Assembly (NCBI RefSeq): GCF_000428765.1
Contig: NZ_AUAO01000003.1
Coordinates: forward strand, 124,001 to 188,000
Length of the DNA stretch: 64,000 bases
Source of the DNA: Brevundimonas aveniformis DSM 17977
GTDB taxonomy: Bacteria; Pseudomonadota; Alphaproteobacteria; Caulobacterales; Caulobacteraceae
Reading direction: 5' to 3'
The notes under the pieces were generated by a model. It did not search any database, was not told the DNA's origin, and was given only the letters and a program-made list of their open reading frames with translations. The position numbers and the translations under genes are program-made. This document shows, one piece after another, positions 1 to 8,814 of the stretch (position 1 is the first letter of the stretch; each line of letters starts with the position of its first letter).

Positions 1-2211
1 GATGCCATCTATTCGATCGGTGTCGTGGCCAATGTCCTGCAACTGTTGAAGCTGCCTGACGGCACGGTGAAGGTGCTGGTCGAGGGCAAGTCGCGGGCAC
101 GGCTCGACGGCTTTACCGACCGTCCTGACTATTTCGAAGCCCGCTATTCGGACCTGGCCGATGTGCTGGAAGATCCGGGCGAGGTCGAGGCGCTGAGCCG
201 GGCGGTCGTCGAGCACTTCGAGAACTATGTGAAGCTGAACAAGAAGGTGCCCCCCGAGGCCCTGTCGGCCATCCCGAACATTACCGATCCGTCGGCCCTG
301 GCGGATTCGATTGCGGCGCACCTGGCGGTGAAGATCGCCGACAAACAGGCCCTGCTGGAGAACCTGCCGGTGGCGCGCCGCCTGGAGCGCGTTTTCGGCC
401 TGATGGAAGGCGAAATCTCGGTCCTGCAGGTCGAAAAGAAGATCCGCAGCCGGGTGAAGCGGCAGATGGAGCGCACCCAGCGCGAGTACTATCTGAACGA
501 ACAAATGAAGGCGATCCAGCGCGAGCTGGGCGAGCAGGACGAGCAGCGCGATGAGCTGATGGAGCTCGAAAAGCGCATCCGTAAGACCAAGCTGTCCAAG
601 GAAGCGCGAACCAAGGCCGAAGGCGAGCTGAAGAAGCTGCGCAACATGAGCCCGATGTCGGCGGAATCGACGGTGGTTCGCAACTACCTCGACTGGCTGC
701 TGTCGATCCCGTGGGGCAAGTCCCGCCAGAAGCCTATCGACCTGGCCAAGGCCGAAGCGATCCTCGAGGAGGACCACTACGGACTGGAGAAGGTCAAGGA
801 ACGGATTCTCGAATATCTCGCCGTTCAGGCGCGCACCGGGTCGCTCAAGGGCCCGATCCTGTGCCTGGTCGGTCCTCCCGGCGTCGGCAAGACATCACTG
901 GCCAAGTCCATCGCCAAGGCGACAGGGCGTGAGTACGTTCGCATGTCGCTGGGCGGCGTGCGGGACGAGGCGGAAATCCGTGGCCATCGTCGCACCTATA
1001 TCGGGTCGATGCCGGGCAAGATCATCCAGTCGATGAAGAAGGCCAAGACGACCAACGCTTTCATCTTGCTGGATGAGATCGACAAGCTGGGTGCCGACTG
1101 GCGCGGCGATCCATCTTCGGCCTTGCTCGAGGTACTGGACCCGGCCCAGAACAACACATTCGGCGATCACTACCTCGAGGTCGATTACGATCTGTCGCCG
1201 GTGATGTTCGTCACCACGGCCAACAGCCTGAACATGCCCCAGCCTCTGCTGGACCGCATGGAGGTCATCCGCATCTCCGGCTACACCGAAGACGAGAAGG
1301 TCGAGATCGCCAAACGTCACGTTCTGCCCAAGCTAGCGGCGGATCATGGGCTCAAGGAAGGTGAGTGGATCGTGCCGGAAAGCTCGATCCGCGATCTCAT
1401 TCGATACTACACCCGCGAAGCCGGCGTTCGGAGCCTCGAGCGTGAGCTCGGGGGCCTGGCCCGCAAGGCGGTGCGCGAGATGGCCCGGGACAATCTGGTG
1501 TCGATCACAGTCGACGAGGAACGGCTCGCTCGCTACGCTGGCGTTCGCAAATATCGCCACGGCGAGACGGACGATTTCGACCAGGTCGGGATTGTCACCG
1601 GCCTGGCCTGGACGGAGTTCGGCGGCGACATTCTGACGATCGAGGCGGTCAAGATGCCCGGCAAGGGGCGCATGACCGTCACCGGCAACCTCAAAGAGGT
1701 GATGAAGGAATCGATCTCGGCGGCGGCCTCCTATGTGCGGGCACGTTCGCTCGAGTTCGGGATCAAGCCGCCGGTGTTCGAAACCACCGACGTTCACGTT
1801 CACGTCCCGGATGGGGCTACGCCCAAGGATGGACCTTCGGCCGGCATTGCTATGGTCACGGCCATGGTGTCGGTGCTGACGGGGAATCCGATCCGCAAAG
1901 ACATCGCCATGACCGGCGAAGTTACCCTGCGCGGACGGGCCACAGCGATCGGTGGCCTGAAGGAAAAGCTGTTGGCGGCTCTGCGTTCGGGGATCAAGAC
2001 GGTCCTGATTCCGCAGGAAAACGTCAAAGATCTTGAGGACATACCGGCTAATGTGAAGGACGCCCTGGAAATCATCCCGGTGTCCAACGTAGACGAGGTG
2101 CTCAAGCACGCCCTGACCGGGCCGCTGACCCCGGTGGAATGGGATCCGGAAGCGGAACCTTTGCCCCGGCCCACAGCCAGCGAAGCACCCGGCGGCACGG
2201 TCGCTCACTGA
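1..2211 (+). CDS. lon: Lon ATP-dependent protease (5' end cut by window)
   Basis: Cytoplasmic AAA+ serine protease that degrades misfolded and regulatory proteins. The reading frame is open from base 1 (DAIYSIGVVANVLQ is typical Lon N-domain), so the gene begins upstream; the GTG at 25 is internal. About 736 codons are visible against roughly 800 in a full Lon, so some 60 residues are missing. A coiled-coil linker is followed by the Walker A motif GPPGVGKTS (about base 870), Walker B around FILLDEIDK, and the C-terminal protease domain with the Ser of PKDGPSAGI and the Lys of GGLKEKLL forming the catalytic dyad. It is followed by a strong terminator and then the HU gene, the usual lon-hup order in proteobacteria. 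Identification is very secure. Confidence 0.98.
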   Translation, partial: DAIYSIGVVANVLQLLKLPDGTVKVLVEGKSRARLDGFTDRPDYFEARYSDLADVLEDPGEVEALSRAVVEHFENYVKLNKKVPPEALSAIPNITDPSALADSIAAHLAVKIADKQALLENLPVARRLERVFGLMEGEISVLQVEKKIRSRVKRQMERTQREYYLNEQMKAIQRELGEQDEQRDELMELEKRIRKTKLSKEARTKAEGELKKLRNMSPMSAESTVVRNYLDWLLSIPWGKSRQKPIDLAKAEAILEEDHYGLEKVKERILEYLAVQARTGSLKGPILCLVGPPGVGKTSLAKSIAKATGREYVRMSLGGVRDEAEIRGHRRTYIGSMPGKIIQSMKKAKTTNAFILLDEIDKLGADWRGDPSSALLEVLDPAQNNTFGDHYLEVDYDLSPVMFVTTANSLNMPQPLLDRMEVIRISGYTEDEKVEIAKRHVLPKLAADHGLKEGEWIVPESSIRDLIRYYTREAGVRSLERELGGLARKAVREMARDNLVSITVDEERLARYAGVRKYRHGETDDFDQVGIVTGLAWTEFGGDILTIEAVKMPGKGRMTVTGNLKEVMKESISAAASYVRARSLEFGIKPPVFETTDVHVHVPDGATPKDGPSAGIAMVTAMVSVLTGNPIRKDIAMTGEVTLRGRATAIGGLKEKLLAALRSGIKTVLIPQENVKDLEDIPANVKDALEIIPVSNVDEVLKHALTGPLTPVEWDPEAEPLPRPTASEAPGGTVAH

Positions 2212-2235
2212 TCCAGCGCCTCAATCCCTTATAAA

Positions 2236-2274
2236 AACGCCATTCCCGGGGCCCGGGGATGGCGTTTCTCTTTT
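2236..2274 (+). terminator. Rho-independent terminator after lon
   Basis: A 15-bp stem (AACGCCATTCCCGGG against its complement with one G-T pair), a 1-nt centre, and a T-rich tail TCTCTTTT. It lies 25 bases after the lon stop and separates lon from hup. Confidence 0.9.
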
Positions 2275-2373
2275 GACGCGAAGGGATTCGTTGGCTCTAA
2301 TGCACGACATGAGGCGCAGTGAGTCGCGGATCGCGATCCCACCATGGCCTCCAATGGGTTGGGAGACCACACA

Positions 2374-2649
2374 ATGACCAAAGCCGAACTCATCGCCGCC
2401 ATGGCGGACGGAGCCGGGCTCTCCAAGGAACAGGCCAAGAAGGCGCTCGACGCCTTCACCGACAGCGTCACCGCGTCGCTCAAGAAGGGTGATGATGTGC
2501 GTCTGGTCGGCTTCGGCACCTTCGCTGCCGTGACGCGCAAGGCCGGCATGGCCCGCAACCCGCGCACGGGTGAAACCGTCCAGCGCGCGGCGTCCAAGAC
2601 CGCGCGTTTCCGCGTCGGTGAAGGCCTCAAGACGGCCCTGAACGGCTAA
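2374..2649 (+). CDS. hup: DNA-binding protein HU
   Basis: Small histone-like nucleoid protein of 91 residues that bends DNA as a dimer. It shows the HU/IHF pattern throughout: N-terminal helices (MTKAELIAAMADGAGLS), the VRLVGFGTF strand, and the arm with RNPRTGE, whose Pro63 intercalates into DNA. The start is the ATG at 2374, preceded by GGGAG nine bases upstream; an in-frame ATG at 2344 would add ten residues not seen in HU proteins. It is a single-gene unit with terminators on both sides. A perfect 12-bp palindrome GGATCGCGATCC lies 35 bases upstream of the start and could be a control site, though this is unproven. HU rather than IHF because the body lacks IHF-specific extensions. Confidence 0.96.
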   Translation: MTKAELIAAMADGAGLSKEQAKKALDAFTDSVTASLKKGDDVRLVGFGTFAAVTRKAGMARNPRTGETVQRAASKTARFRVGEGLKTALNG

Positions 2650-2675
2650 GCCGCATCAGGACTTGAAACAGGGAA

Positions 2676-2709
2676 GGGCGCGGGCTACGGCTCGCGCCCT
2701 TTCTCTTTT
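2676..2709 (+). terminator. Rho-independent terminator after hup
   Basis: Ten-base stem GGGCGCGGGC / GCTCGCGCCC (one G-U pair), tetraloop TACG, tail TTTCTCTTTT. It ends the hup transcript about 30 bases before tRNA-Val. Confidence 0.9.
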
Positions 2710-2740
2710 GAGATGCACGGCTCGCGGTCGCGCTTCTCTG

Positions 2741-2815
2741 GGGCGGCTAGCTCAGCGGTAGAGCGTCTCGTTTACACCGAGAGGGTCGGGGGTTCGATCC
2801 CCTCGCCGCCCACCA
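2741..2815 (+). tRNA. tRNA-Val (anticodon TAC)
   Basis: Full cloverleaf: acceptor GGGCGGC/GCCGCCC, D-stem GCTC/GAGC, anticodon stem TCTCG/CGAGA with loop TTTACAC (anticodon TAC at 2773-2775), T-arm with TTCGATC, discriminator A, and an encoded CCA at 2813-2815. A small CTTGC-TTCG-GCAAG hairpin follows at 2823-2836 and may protect or process the 3' end. Confidence 0.97.
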
Positions 2816-2861
2816 TTGCCCACTTGCTTCGGCAAGATCGGGAATTCCCCAAGGCAAAACA

Positions 2862-2889
2862 AAAGGCCGCCGGTTGCCCGGCGGCCTTT
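2862..2889. terminator. Bidirectional terminator between tRNA-Val and the autotransporter gene
   Basis: Perfect 12-bp stem AAAGGCCGCCGG / CCGGCGGCCTTT with TTGC loop. T-rich tracts flank it on both strands (TTTGTCTTGTCTTG on plus; TTTTGTTTTG on minus), so it can end both converging transcripts. Confidence 0.88.
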
Positions 2890-2911
2890 GTCTTGTCTTG
2901 TCGAGGTTCGC

Positions 2912-5900
2912 CTAGAACTTGAAGCTGGCCCGCAGCAGCAGGGCGTAGCGGACGTAGTCATCCAGCATTTCGGCATCAGCTTCGAGGGCCAGGAAGCCCA
3001 GCTCGTTTCCGAGGTTGAGGCGCAGGCCGACGATGGGGCCGCCGCCTTCCAGGCTGTCGCCTTGCAGGGCGAAGGGTGTTCCGGTCGACAGGAAGCTGGC
3101 CACCGTGGTGCCGGGATCATGCGAGAAGACCTGACGCCAGCCCACGCGGACTTCTGGGCGCAGCCACTGGTTCTCGCCAAAGCCGGCTCCAACCGTGACC
3201 GCGATGGTCGAGGACAGGATGTGACCTTCGCGGTCTTCATAGGCCAGGTCAAAGCCGTCGCCGCCGCCGGATTCTTCGTGCGCATCCTCGGACAAGCGGA
3301 AGTACTCGACGAAGGCCTCCGGCCGGATGCTCCAGCGCCCGGTGCGATAGTCGTAGGCGGCACCGGCCGCCAGGGCCAGGCTGTAGCCATTCCAATCGGA
3401 TTCATTGCGGCGGTTGATGCCCGGTGCGACGAGCTGGCGAACGCTGTCGAAGCTGGCGAAGCCGGCCGCGCCGCGCGCCCACACGTTCCAGCTCACGCCC
3501 TGGGCGCGCCAGTACATGCCGAGCTCAAGAAGCTGGGCGCTGAGCGATTCCTCAGCGCGCGATTCCGGATCTTCCAGGTCTGAGGACGTCAGGGCGAAGG
3601 ACACACCCAGGGCCCCGAAGCCCGTTCCGTGCTCGACACCGCCGGCGAAGCCGAAGCCCTCCGACCGGAAGCCATAGGCATTGCCCTTGTCGCGGTCGGC
3701 GTAGAAGTTGATTTCCTGAAGCCAGGCACTGGTTTCGCCCAGAGGTGCCGGATGGCCGCGACCAGACAGGGCCCGCGTGACAGCATCCACTCCGGTGGCC
3801 AGTGAGATCAGCGAGCCTCCTGAATGGTCCGGCAGGACCTGCTGGTACATTTCAAAGAAGCCGTCACGACCGGTTTGGGCCAGGAAGGCGTTGAGAAGCT
3901 CGCTGTCCGTCGCCAGGGCTTCGTAGAAGGCCCCATAGGTATCGGTCTCGGCGGTGATGAAGCCGAATTCAGCCGCCGTGCGCTGACGCGCGTCGACATA
4001 GATCTGGTTCAGCGTGTTGTCGATGCCCGCATTCACCACATACATATAGGGCGAGTTGCTCTGCACCTGAGACTGGTCGAGATCCGTGGCATTCAGCGTC
4101 GTGGCCTGAACAACAACAAAGCGTGTTGGGTCATCGAGCAGCGAGGTAAAGCGGATGCCGACACCTGCCCCACTGGCGAAGTTGGCGGTTCCGTTGACGT
4201 TGAAGCCACCGACTGTGTTGTTGAGGGGGTCAATGGTGACGACCAGATTGCCATTGGTGCCGACATTCAGGCCGGATACCGTCAGCGACGAGGTCTGACG
4301 GGCGTCCAGCACGCCGTCGACGACGTCGACCATCAGCTGACCGTCAGAATCCGACAGGGCTCCACGAACGACCGCTCCACCATCAATCAGGAAGGTGTCG
4401 GCTCCGTCGCCGAACGAGATGTCGCCAAACACCGAGCCGTTGTTGATCTCGACTGTGTCATTCCCGGACCCGAGCAGGATCTCGCCGACGATAGCCGGTT
4501 CGTCGTCATCATCGACTCCGTCTCCATCCGCATCAGCGTCTGCAAGGCCATCGGCATAGTCATCGCCGTCATTGATTCCCTCTTGTACAAGGGTCACGCC
4601 GCTGGTGTTCGCACTGAGGTCGATCGCAACAGCCCGACCGGTTATGACTTCGTCGCCGGCGTTCAGGTTGTCGTCGTCAGTATCGTCTTCGTCGTCTGTC
4701 GGAGACACCAGGGCCTCGATCACCCCCCGATTGGTCAGGGACGTCAGGGTGCCGCTTGTATCCCGAATAGCATAGGCATCGCTGGCTTCACCTTGCACAT
4801 AGGCACCAATGGTGCCCGAGTTGATGAGCGAGCCCGCGATTGCGCCGGCGCGATAGTCGACGCCAACCGCCTCGAAGGCACCGTCACCGGTCATCAGCGA
4901 ACGAATAATCGCCGTATTATCAACCACCGGTAGGGATGCGTTGGCGTCGACAATCAGCGCCGTTGCGGTTCCATTCGCTGAGATGGCTAGGAGGGTCCCC
5001 GAATTCCGAAATCCACCGTCGATAGTAACAGCCATACCGCCATCAACGCCGATACGTAGCGCAGTTGCATCGATCCCTTCGTAAATGCCGTTACCTACGA
5101 TCGAACCGCGATTGATGATCCCGAAGGCCTGATCGCCGGTGCCGACGACACCCACCGTTACGGTTTGGGTTGTCGAGCCGATTTGCACTGCGGGTGCCGA
5201 TCCGAAGGAGGTGATGCTCGACGCGGATTCTTCTGTATCTACGACGCCATTGTTGTTGTCGTCAGGATCATCGACGTCAAGGATGCCGTCATCATCATCA
5301 TCGGTATCGCTGGTGTCGTTGAGGTGGGGAAGGTCAAACAGAATCCCTGCCCCGACGTTCGCGCTTACGCTGACGGCGGGGCCACCGATCAAGAGATCAT
5401 CTGCATCAAGTCGCTCGATCTGTGTCTGGCTGAGCTGGCCGGTGTAGCGGAAACCGGTAGCGGTGATTCCGCCACCAAAGGTCAGACGCCCCGCGAGGTC
5501 CCCCTCAACCGAAACGCCGACGGAGCCGGCCCCCGTGACAGCGATCTGTCCGCCAGCAAAATAGATGCCTGAAACCGAACCGGTCGTACGCAACCCATAG
5601 CTCTGGTCACCGACCATGGTGATACTACCGGACTGGATCAGGTTCCCGATAAGGTCAGTTTCAATCGAGATCGCCGCCGATTGGTTGCCTTCGACCGTGA
5701 TGGTGCCGTTGTTGTGAACGTCGCCAGTCAGAGCGCCGGGCCCGACAACCCGGATGCCATAGCGCCCGGTGCCGCTAGCGAAGGCTCCATCTGCGTCACC
5801 GTCGTTGTCGGAATCCGTGGCCGTGACGCTATCGAAAATCGTAATGACGCTTCTATTCTCGATGCTCGCCGTGTTTCCCCCGTGGACCAGTATGGCGGTT

Positions 5901-6163
5901 GCGCCGTCAGCAGCGCTTTCCATCACGATCCGGCTGCCGAGATCCAGCGTGAGGTTGTGGCTGGAATCAACGGTGACAGCCGCTCCTGACGACAGGCGAA
6001 TCAACCCGGTATTGGCGATGCGGATCGAATCCGGCGCGCCATTATTCGCGGTCGAGGTCGAAATCGGCGTGGTGCGCTCATTACTGATTACAGTCTGAGC
6101 CGCGGCACCGGAGGCCATCATCAGCGGGGCAAGCGCGACGGCCGCCGCAAGCTGGATACGCAT
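2912..6163 (-). CDS. Autotransporter (type Va) with Asp-rich passenger
   Basis: Predicted outer-membrane autotransporter of 1083 residues. Residues 1-22 are a Sec signal peptide ending ASGAAAQ. The passenger (about 25-800) is rich in Gly, Thr and Asn with repeated G-x-I-x-x-xG strands of the beta-solenoid type, and contains three acidic blocks: DTDDDDDGILDVDD with NNNGVVDTEE, TDDEDDTDDDN, and a block rich in ADADGDGVDDDDE. These DxDxDG patterns look like calcium-binding type-3-thrombospondin loops. The last 270 residues form the beta-barrel domain and end in a terminal Phe (RASFKF), the BAM recognition signature. A minus-strand ribosome site AGGGG lies nine bases before the ATG. No partner gene is adjacent; the gene stands alone between two terminator/promoter regions. 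The passenger ligand cannot be predicted. An uninterrupted frame argues that it is functional. Confidence 0.9.
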   Translation of the reverse strand: MRIQLAAAVALAPLMMASGAAAQTVISNERTTPISTSTANNGAPDSIRIANTGLIRLSSGAAVTVDSSHNLTLDLGSRIVMESAADGATAILVHGGNTASIENRSVITIFDSVTATDSDNDGDADGAFASGTGRYGIRVVGPGALTGDVHNNGTITVEGNQSAAISIETDLIGNLIQSGSITMVGDQSYGLRTTGSVSGIYFAGGQIAVTGAGSVGVSVEGDLAGRLTFGGGITATGFRYTGQLSQTQIERLDADDLLIGGPAVSVSANVGAGILFDLPHLNDTSDTDDDDDGILDVDDPDDNNNGVVDTEESASSITSFGSAPAVQIGSTTQTVTVGVVGTGDQAFGIINRGSIVGNGIYEGIDATALRIGVDGGMAVTIDGGFRNSGTLLAISANGTATALIVDANASLPVVDNTAIIRSLMTGDGAFEAVGVDYRAGAIAGSLINSGTIGAYVQGEASDAYAIRDTSGTLTSLTNRGVIEALVSPTDDEDDTDDDNLNAGDEVITGRAVAIDLSANTSGVTLVQEGINDGDDYADGLADADADGDGVDDDDEPAIVGEILLGSGNDTVEINNGSVFGDISFGDGADTFLIDGGAVVRGALSDSDGQLMVDVVDGVLDARQTSSLTVSGLNVGTNGNLVVTIDPLNNTVGGFNVNGTANFASGAGVGIRFTSLLDDPTRFVVVQATTLNATDLDQSQVQSNSPYMYVVNAGIDNTLNQIYVDARQRTAAEFGFITAETDTYGAFYEALATDSELLNAFLAQTGRDGFFEMYQQVLPDHSGGSLISLATGVDAVTRALSGRGHPAPLGETSAWLQEINFYADRDKGNAYGFRSEGFGFAGGVEHGTGFGALGVSFALTSSDLEDPESRAEESLSAQLLELGMYWRAQGVSWNVWARGAAGFASFDSVRQLVAPGINRRNESDWNGYSLALAAGAAYDYRTGRWSIRPEAFVEYFRLSEDAHEESGGGDGFDLAYEDREGHILSSTIAVTVGAGFGENQWLRPEVRVGWRQVFSHDPGTTVASFLSTGTPFALQGDSLEGGGPIVGLRLNLGNELGFLALEADAEMLDDYVRYALLLRASFKF

Positions 6164-6310
6164 GAAGTGTGACCCCTAGACTGTTTCGCGCACAATCCGA
6201 CCGCTCGTACCACGAGCCGCCGTGAAAGCCCCAAGTTTCTTGTTTTTGAGGCGAATGCAAGGCGAACTTACCCGGATGCGACCATCCGCGCCAAGGGGAT
6301 TGTGCGACCC

Positions 6311-6343
6311 ATATCGAAGTGATATCACTTTGACATCGAATGG
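6311..6343 (+). promoter_or_regulatory. Operator-like repeats upstream of the SPFH/RHH pair
   Basis: Three 11-bp units in exact phase, ATATCGAAGTG, ATATCACTTTG, ACATCGAATGG, run straight into the ribosome site of the SPFH gene. The first junction creates the perfect 14-bp palindrome AAGTGATATCACTT (6317-6330), extendable to 20 bp with one mismatched pair. One-turn spacing of palindromic sites is what ribbon-helix-helix repressors bind, and such a protein is encoded by the second gene of the pair. Function is inferred. Confidence 0.6.
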
Positions 6344-6351
6344 AGGAAGCT

Positions 6352-7257
6352 ATGCAAACTCAAATCTCGGCATCGGTCGAAGCCCAGGCAACGACGTCCA
6401 GCGGCATCCTGATGCTGCTTCTGTCGCTGCTTGTCACCCTGGGCGGCATTGTCGTGATCGTGGCGACCATCGGAGGCGCCATTGGGCCGGATATCAATCT
6501 GCTCTGGGGCGTTCTGTTGATTGTGATTGGCCTGTTTCTGATGTGCGGGCTCTATACGCTGCAACCGAATGAGGCGATGGCGATCCTGCTGTTCGGGGCC
6601 TATCGCGGGACCGACAGAAAGCCTGGGCTGCGTTGGGTCGTTCCCTGGTACAGCCGCAAGAAGGTGTCGACGCGCGTTCGCAACGTCACGTCCGACAAGC
6701 TCAAGGTGAACGACAATCGCGGCAATCCCATCGAGATTGCCGCCAATGTGGTCTGGCGGGTGAGGGACACGGCTCAAGCCCTGTTCGACGTGGATGACTA
6801 CGCCGCCTTTGTGAACATCCAGATCGACACGGCCTTGCGCGACATCACCTCGTCCTATGCCTATGACGACGCCTACGACAAGGGAGAGGACCATCAGCCG
6901 ACCTTGCGCGCTGATGCCGAACTGGTCGCCGAACGCCTTCGCGACGAACTGAATGAGCGCGTGAGGGTTGCCGGGGTTGTCGTCGACGAGGCGCGCCTGG
7001 CGCATCTGGCCTATGCCCCCGAAATTGCCAGCGCCATGCTGCGGCGCCAGCAGGCTGAAGCCATCCTCTCGGCCCGGCGCCTGATCGTCCAGGGCGCGGT
7101 CGAGATGGTTGAGAATGCGCTGGAGCGCCTCCAGGAGCTGGACGTCGTCGAGCTGGATGAGGATCGCAAGGCGGCGATGGTGTCGAATCTGCTGGTGGTC
7201 CTGTGTGCCGATCGCGAGGCCCAGCCTGTCGTCAACGCCGGCACACTGTACGGCTAG
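6352..7257 (+). CDS. SPFH/Band-7 domain membrane protein
   Basis: Membrane protein of 301 residues in the stomatin/prohibitin/flotillin/HflKC superfamily. Two hydrophobic segments lie at about 17-45 and 51-73, followed by the SPFH core ([23 protein letters not shown], then the strand [21 protein letters not shown]) and a helical region with [34 protein letters not shown], the typical Band-7 coiled-coil transition. Such proteins form ring-like membrane cages or scaffolds. The start was set at 6352 because GGAGGA sits five bases before it; the ATG at 6340 overlaps that ribosome site. The 4-nt gap to the next gene implies one operon. The role of this subfamily, which I recognise as commonly paired with an Arc-like protein, is not established. 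Confidence 0.88.
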   Translation: MQTQISASVEAQATTSSGILMLLLSLLVTLGGIVVIVATIGGAIGPDINLLWGVLLIVIGLFLMCGLYTLQPNEAMAILLFGAYRGTDRKPGLRWVVPWYSRKKVSTRVRNVTSDKLKVNDNRGNPIEIAANVVWRVRDTAQALFDVDDYAAFVNIQIDTALRDITSSYAYDDAYDKGEDHQPTLRADAELVAERLRDELNERVRVAGVVVDEARLAHLAYAPEIASAMLRRQQAEAILSARRLIVQGAVEMVENALERLQELDVVELDEDRKAAMVSNLLVVLCADREAQPVVNAGTLYG

Positions 7258-7261
7258 TCCG

Positions 7262-7432
7262 ATGGCTGAAGGGCAAAAGCGCCCACCGCGCAAAGCGTTC
7301 CTTCTCAGGATCAACCCCCAGGTGATGGCGGCTGTCGAGAAAATCGCAGCCGCCGAACTGCGAAGTGTCAACGCCCAGATCGAGGTGCTGGTTCGCGAGG
7401 CTCTGGCCTCGCGCGGGCGCCGGGATGATTGA
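7262..7432 (+). CDS. Arc-like ribbon-helix-helix DNA-binding protein
   Basis: Small protein of 56 residues. The pattern KAFLLRINPQVMAAVEKIAA followed by ELRSVNAQIEVLVREAL is the ribbon-helix-helix fold: a beta strand (FLLRI) that reads DNA as a dimer, then two helices with the conserved SVNAQIE turn. Family knowledge says these are dimeric repressors or antitoxin-type regulators. It starts four bases after the SPFH stop, so both are co-transcribed, and the helically phased repeats upstream of the SPFH gene are the obvious candidate target, suggesting autoregulation. There is no toxin-like partner; the partner is the SPFH protein. Confidence 0.85.
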   Translation: MAEGQKRPPRKAFLLRINPQVMAAVEKIAAAELRSVNAQIEVLVREALASRGRRDD

Positions 7433-7519
7433 AGACCGACCTTGAGATGAAACGGCTTGCATCTCGGTTGGATTTGACGCGTTAGCTGGGCAGTCAACTG
7501 TCGGTGGACGAGTCAGCCC

Positions 7520-8770
7520 ATGGTCATGGACGCTTGGGATCAGGATCAGAAATGGATCTTCTCACCTGAGGAGAGGATCGCAGACACGTTGCGGCGGCTT
7601 GACCGGGCCGGCACTGACCAGCGCCCCAGGTTAGTCGATACGACCATGCAGTACGCGCCCGTATCGGGCGGGGTGAAGCGGTACCTGACATCGAAGGCAG
7701 ACTGGCTGGAGCGGCATCGTCCAGGGATTCGTCATGCCCTGCTGGTGCCGGGCAAGCGGACCAGCCTGGCCGGAGAGCGAACCGTCATGGTGGCGGCCCC
7801 CAAGGTGCCGTTCGGCGCAGGCTACCGCTGGCCGATGTCGCGCAAATCCTGGGCGACGTGGCTACAGTCGCTCAATCCGGCGGTCATCGAGGCGGGTGAT
7901 CCCTACGGGCCGGGCGTAGCCGCACTTGATGCCGGTCAGGCGCTCGGCGTCCCGGTGATCGGCTTCTGCCATTCCGATCCGGCCTATCTGGCCTCGCTGC
8001 ACTGGGGGCAATGGGCATCCAAGCCGATCGAGCGGCGCTGGGGAGAGATTTTCAGTCAGTTCGACCGGGTCATCGCCCCCAGCCGGTTCATCGCCGGGCG
8101 GCTGCGTGAAGCCGGGGTGGACCGGATTGTCGAGCGCCCCCTGGGGGTCGATGTAGCGGCCTTCCATCCCGACCATGGTGATCGTGACGCGGTTCGCCGT
8201 GAACTGGGGGTCAAGCCGGGGGAGCATCTGCTCGTCTTTGCCGGTCGCGCCGCCAAGGAGAAGAACGTCGATGTCATCATCGCGGCTGTTGAAAAGCTGG
8301 GCGCGCCGTATCGACTGTTGTTGATCGGTGCTGCGGACGGTCTGCCGGTTGATAGCGAGCGCGTCATCTCCTTGCCCTTTCAGCAGGACACGCGGGCCGT
8401 CGCCCGCCTTCTGGCGTCCAGTGATGCCTTCGTTCACGCCAATGAGAAGGAGCCGTTCGGCCTGTGCGCGCTGGAAGCCATGGCTTGTGGGCTACCGGTC
8501 GCCTGCACCAGCCACGGTGGCGTCTCCGAGACGGTGGACGACAGTGTGGGCGTCAAGTCGATCAGTTTGAAGATCGCCGACTACGCGGGCGCGATCGAAG
8601 CCTTGTTCGCGCGGGATCTTGAGGCCATGCAGGTAGCCGCACGGCAAAAGGCGGTGACCCGTTATGCGTGGGCAACCGTCTTTGAAGAACTTTGCATGGT
8701 CTATGCCGATGTGTCGGGCGTCAGGGCTTTTCTGGAGCCCGCGGAATTTGATGACCAGGCCACGCAATAG
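7520..8770 (+). CDS. GT4-family glycosyltransferase
   Basis: Retaining GT-B glycosyltransferase of 416 residues that transfers sugar from an activated donor to an unknown acceptor. The N-terminal acceptor domain has the donor-loop pattern QYAPVSGGVKRYL (about 44-56); the C-terminal nucleotide-sugar domain starts near HLLVFAGRAAKEKN and carries the family's E-x7-E motif in EKEPFGLCALEAMACGLPV, followed by the conserved SHGGVSE. The first 40 residues are an unusual hydrophilic leader; the ATG at 7526 is an equally good start, and neither has a clear ribosome site. No other polysaccharide genes flank it, so substrate and product are unknown. Downstream it runs into a hairpin shared with tRNA-Asp. 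Confidence 0.88.
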   Translation: MVMDAWDQDQKWIFSPEERIADTLRRLDRAGTDQRPRLVDTTMQYAPVSGGVKRYLTSKADWLERHRPGIRHALLVPGKRTSLAGERTVMVAAPKVPFGAGYRWPMSRKSWATWLQSLNPAVIEAGDPYGPGVAALDAGQALGVPVIGFCHSDPAYLASLHWGQWASKPIERRWGEIFSQFDRVIAPSRFIAGRLREAGVDRIVERPLGVDVAAFHPDHGDRDAVRRELGVKPGEHLLVFAGRAAKEKNVDVIIAAVEKLGAPYRLLLIGAADGLPVDSERVISLPFQQDTRAVARLLASSDAFVHANEKEPFGLCALEAMACGLPVACTSHGGVSETVDDSVGVKSISLKIADYAGAIEALFARDLEAMQVAARQKAVTRYAWATVFEELCMVYADVSGVRAFLEPAEFDDQATQ

Positions 8771-8785
8771 GGCCTGAAATGCAAA

Positions 8786-8814
8786 GCGCCACTTCCTTGA
8801 GAAGGAAGTGGCGC
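8786..8814. terminator. Hairpin shared by tRNA-Asp 3' end and glycosyltransferase end
   Basis: Perfect 13-bp inverted repeat GCGCCACTTCCTT / AAGGAAGTGGCGC with a 3-nt loop. One arm contains the encoded CCA and discriminator of tRNA-Asp on the minus strand; on that strand the hairpin is followed by TTTGCATTTC. It may end both converging transcripts, but neither T-tract is strong. Confidence 0.55.

Noticed and set aside
895..1320. Long antisense frames inside lon, nuoG, nuoN and other genes
   Set aside because: High-GC coding DNA gives long open frames on the opposite strand; none has a ribosome site, known motif or free space, and all lie fully within secure genes.
2285..2289. GANTC (CcrM) sites upstream of hup (2285), nuoA (13207), dnaE (52570) and gyrA (61171)
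   Set aside because: At this base composition one is expected every few hundred bases, so hits in a few leaders are not evidence for cell-cycle control.
6189..6305. Nine-base inverted pair GCACAATCC / GGATTGTGC flanking the 6.2-6.3 kb intergenic region
   Set aside because: About 100 bases apart with no other structure between; too short to claim a mobile-element end or regulator site.
7262..7432. RHH gene as antitoxin of a toxin-antitoxin pair
   Set aside because: No toxin-like ORF lies beside it; the coupled partner is a 301-residue SPFH protein.
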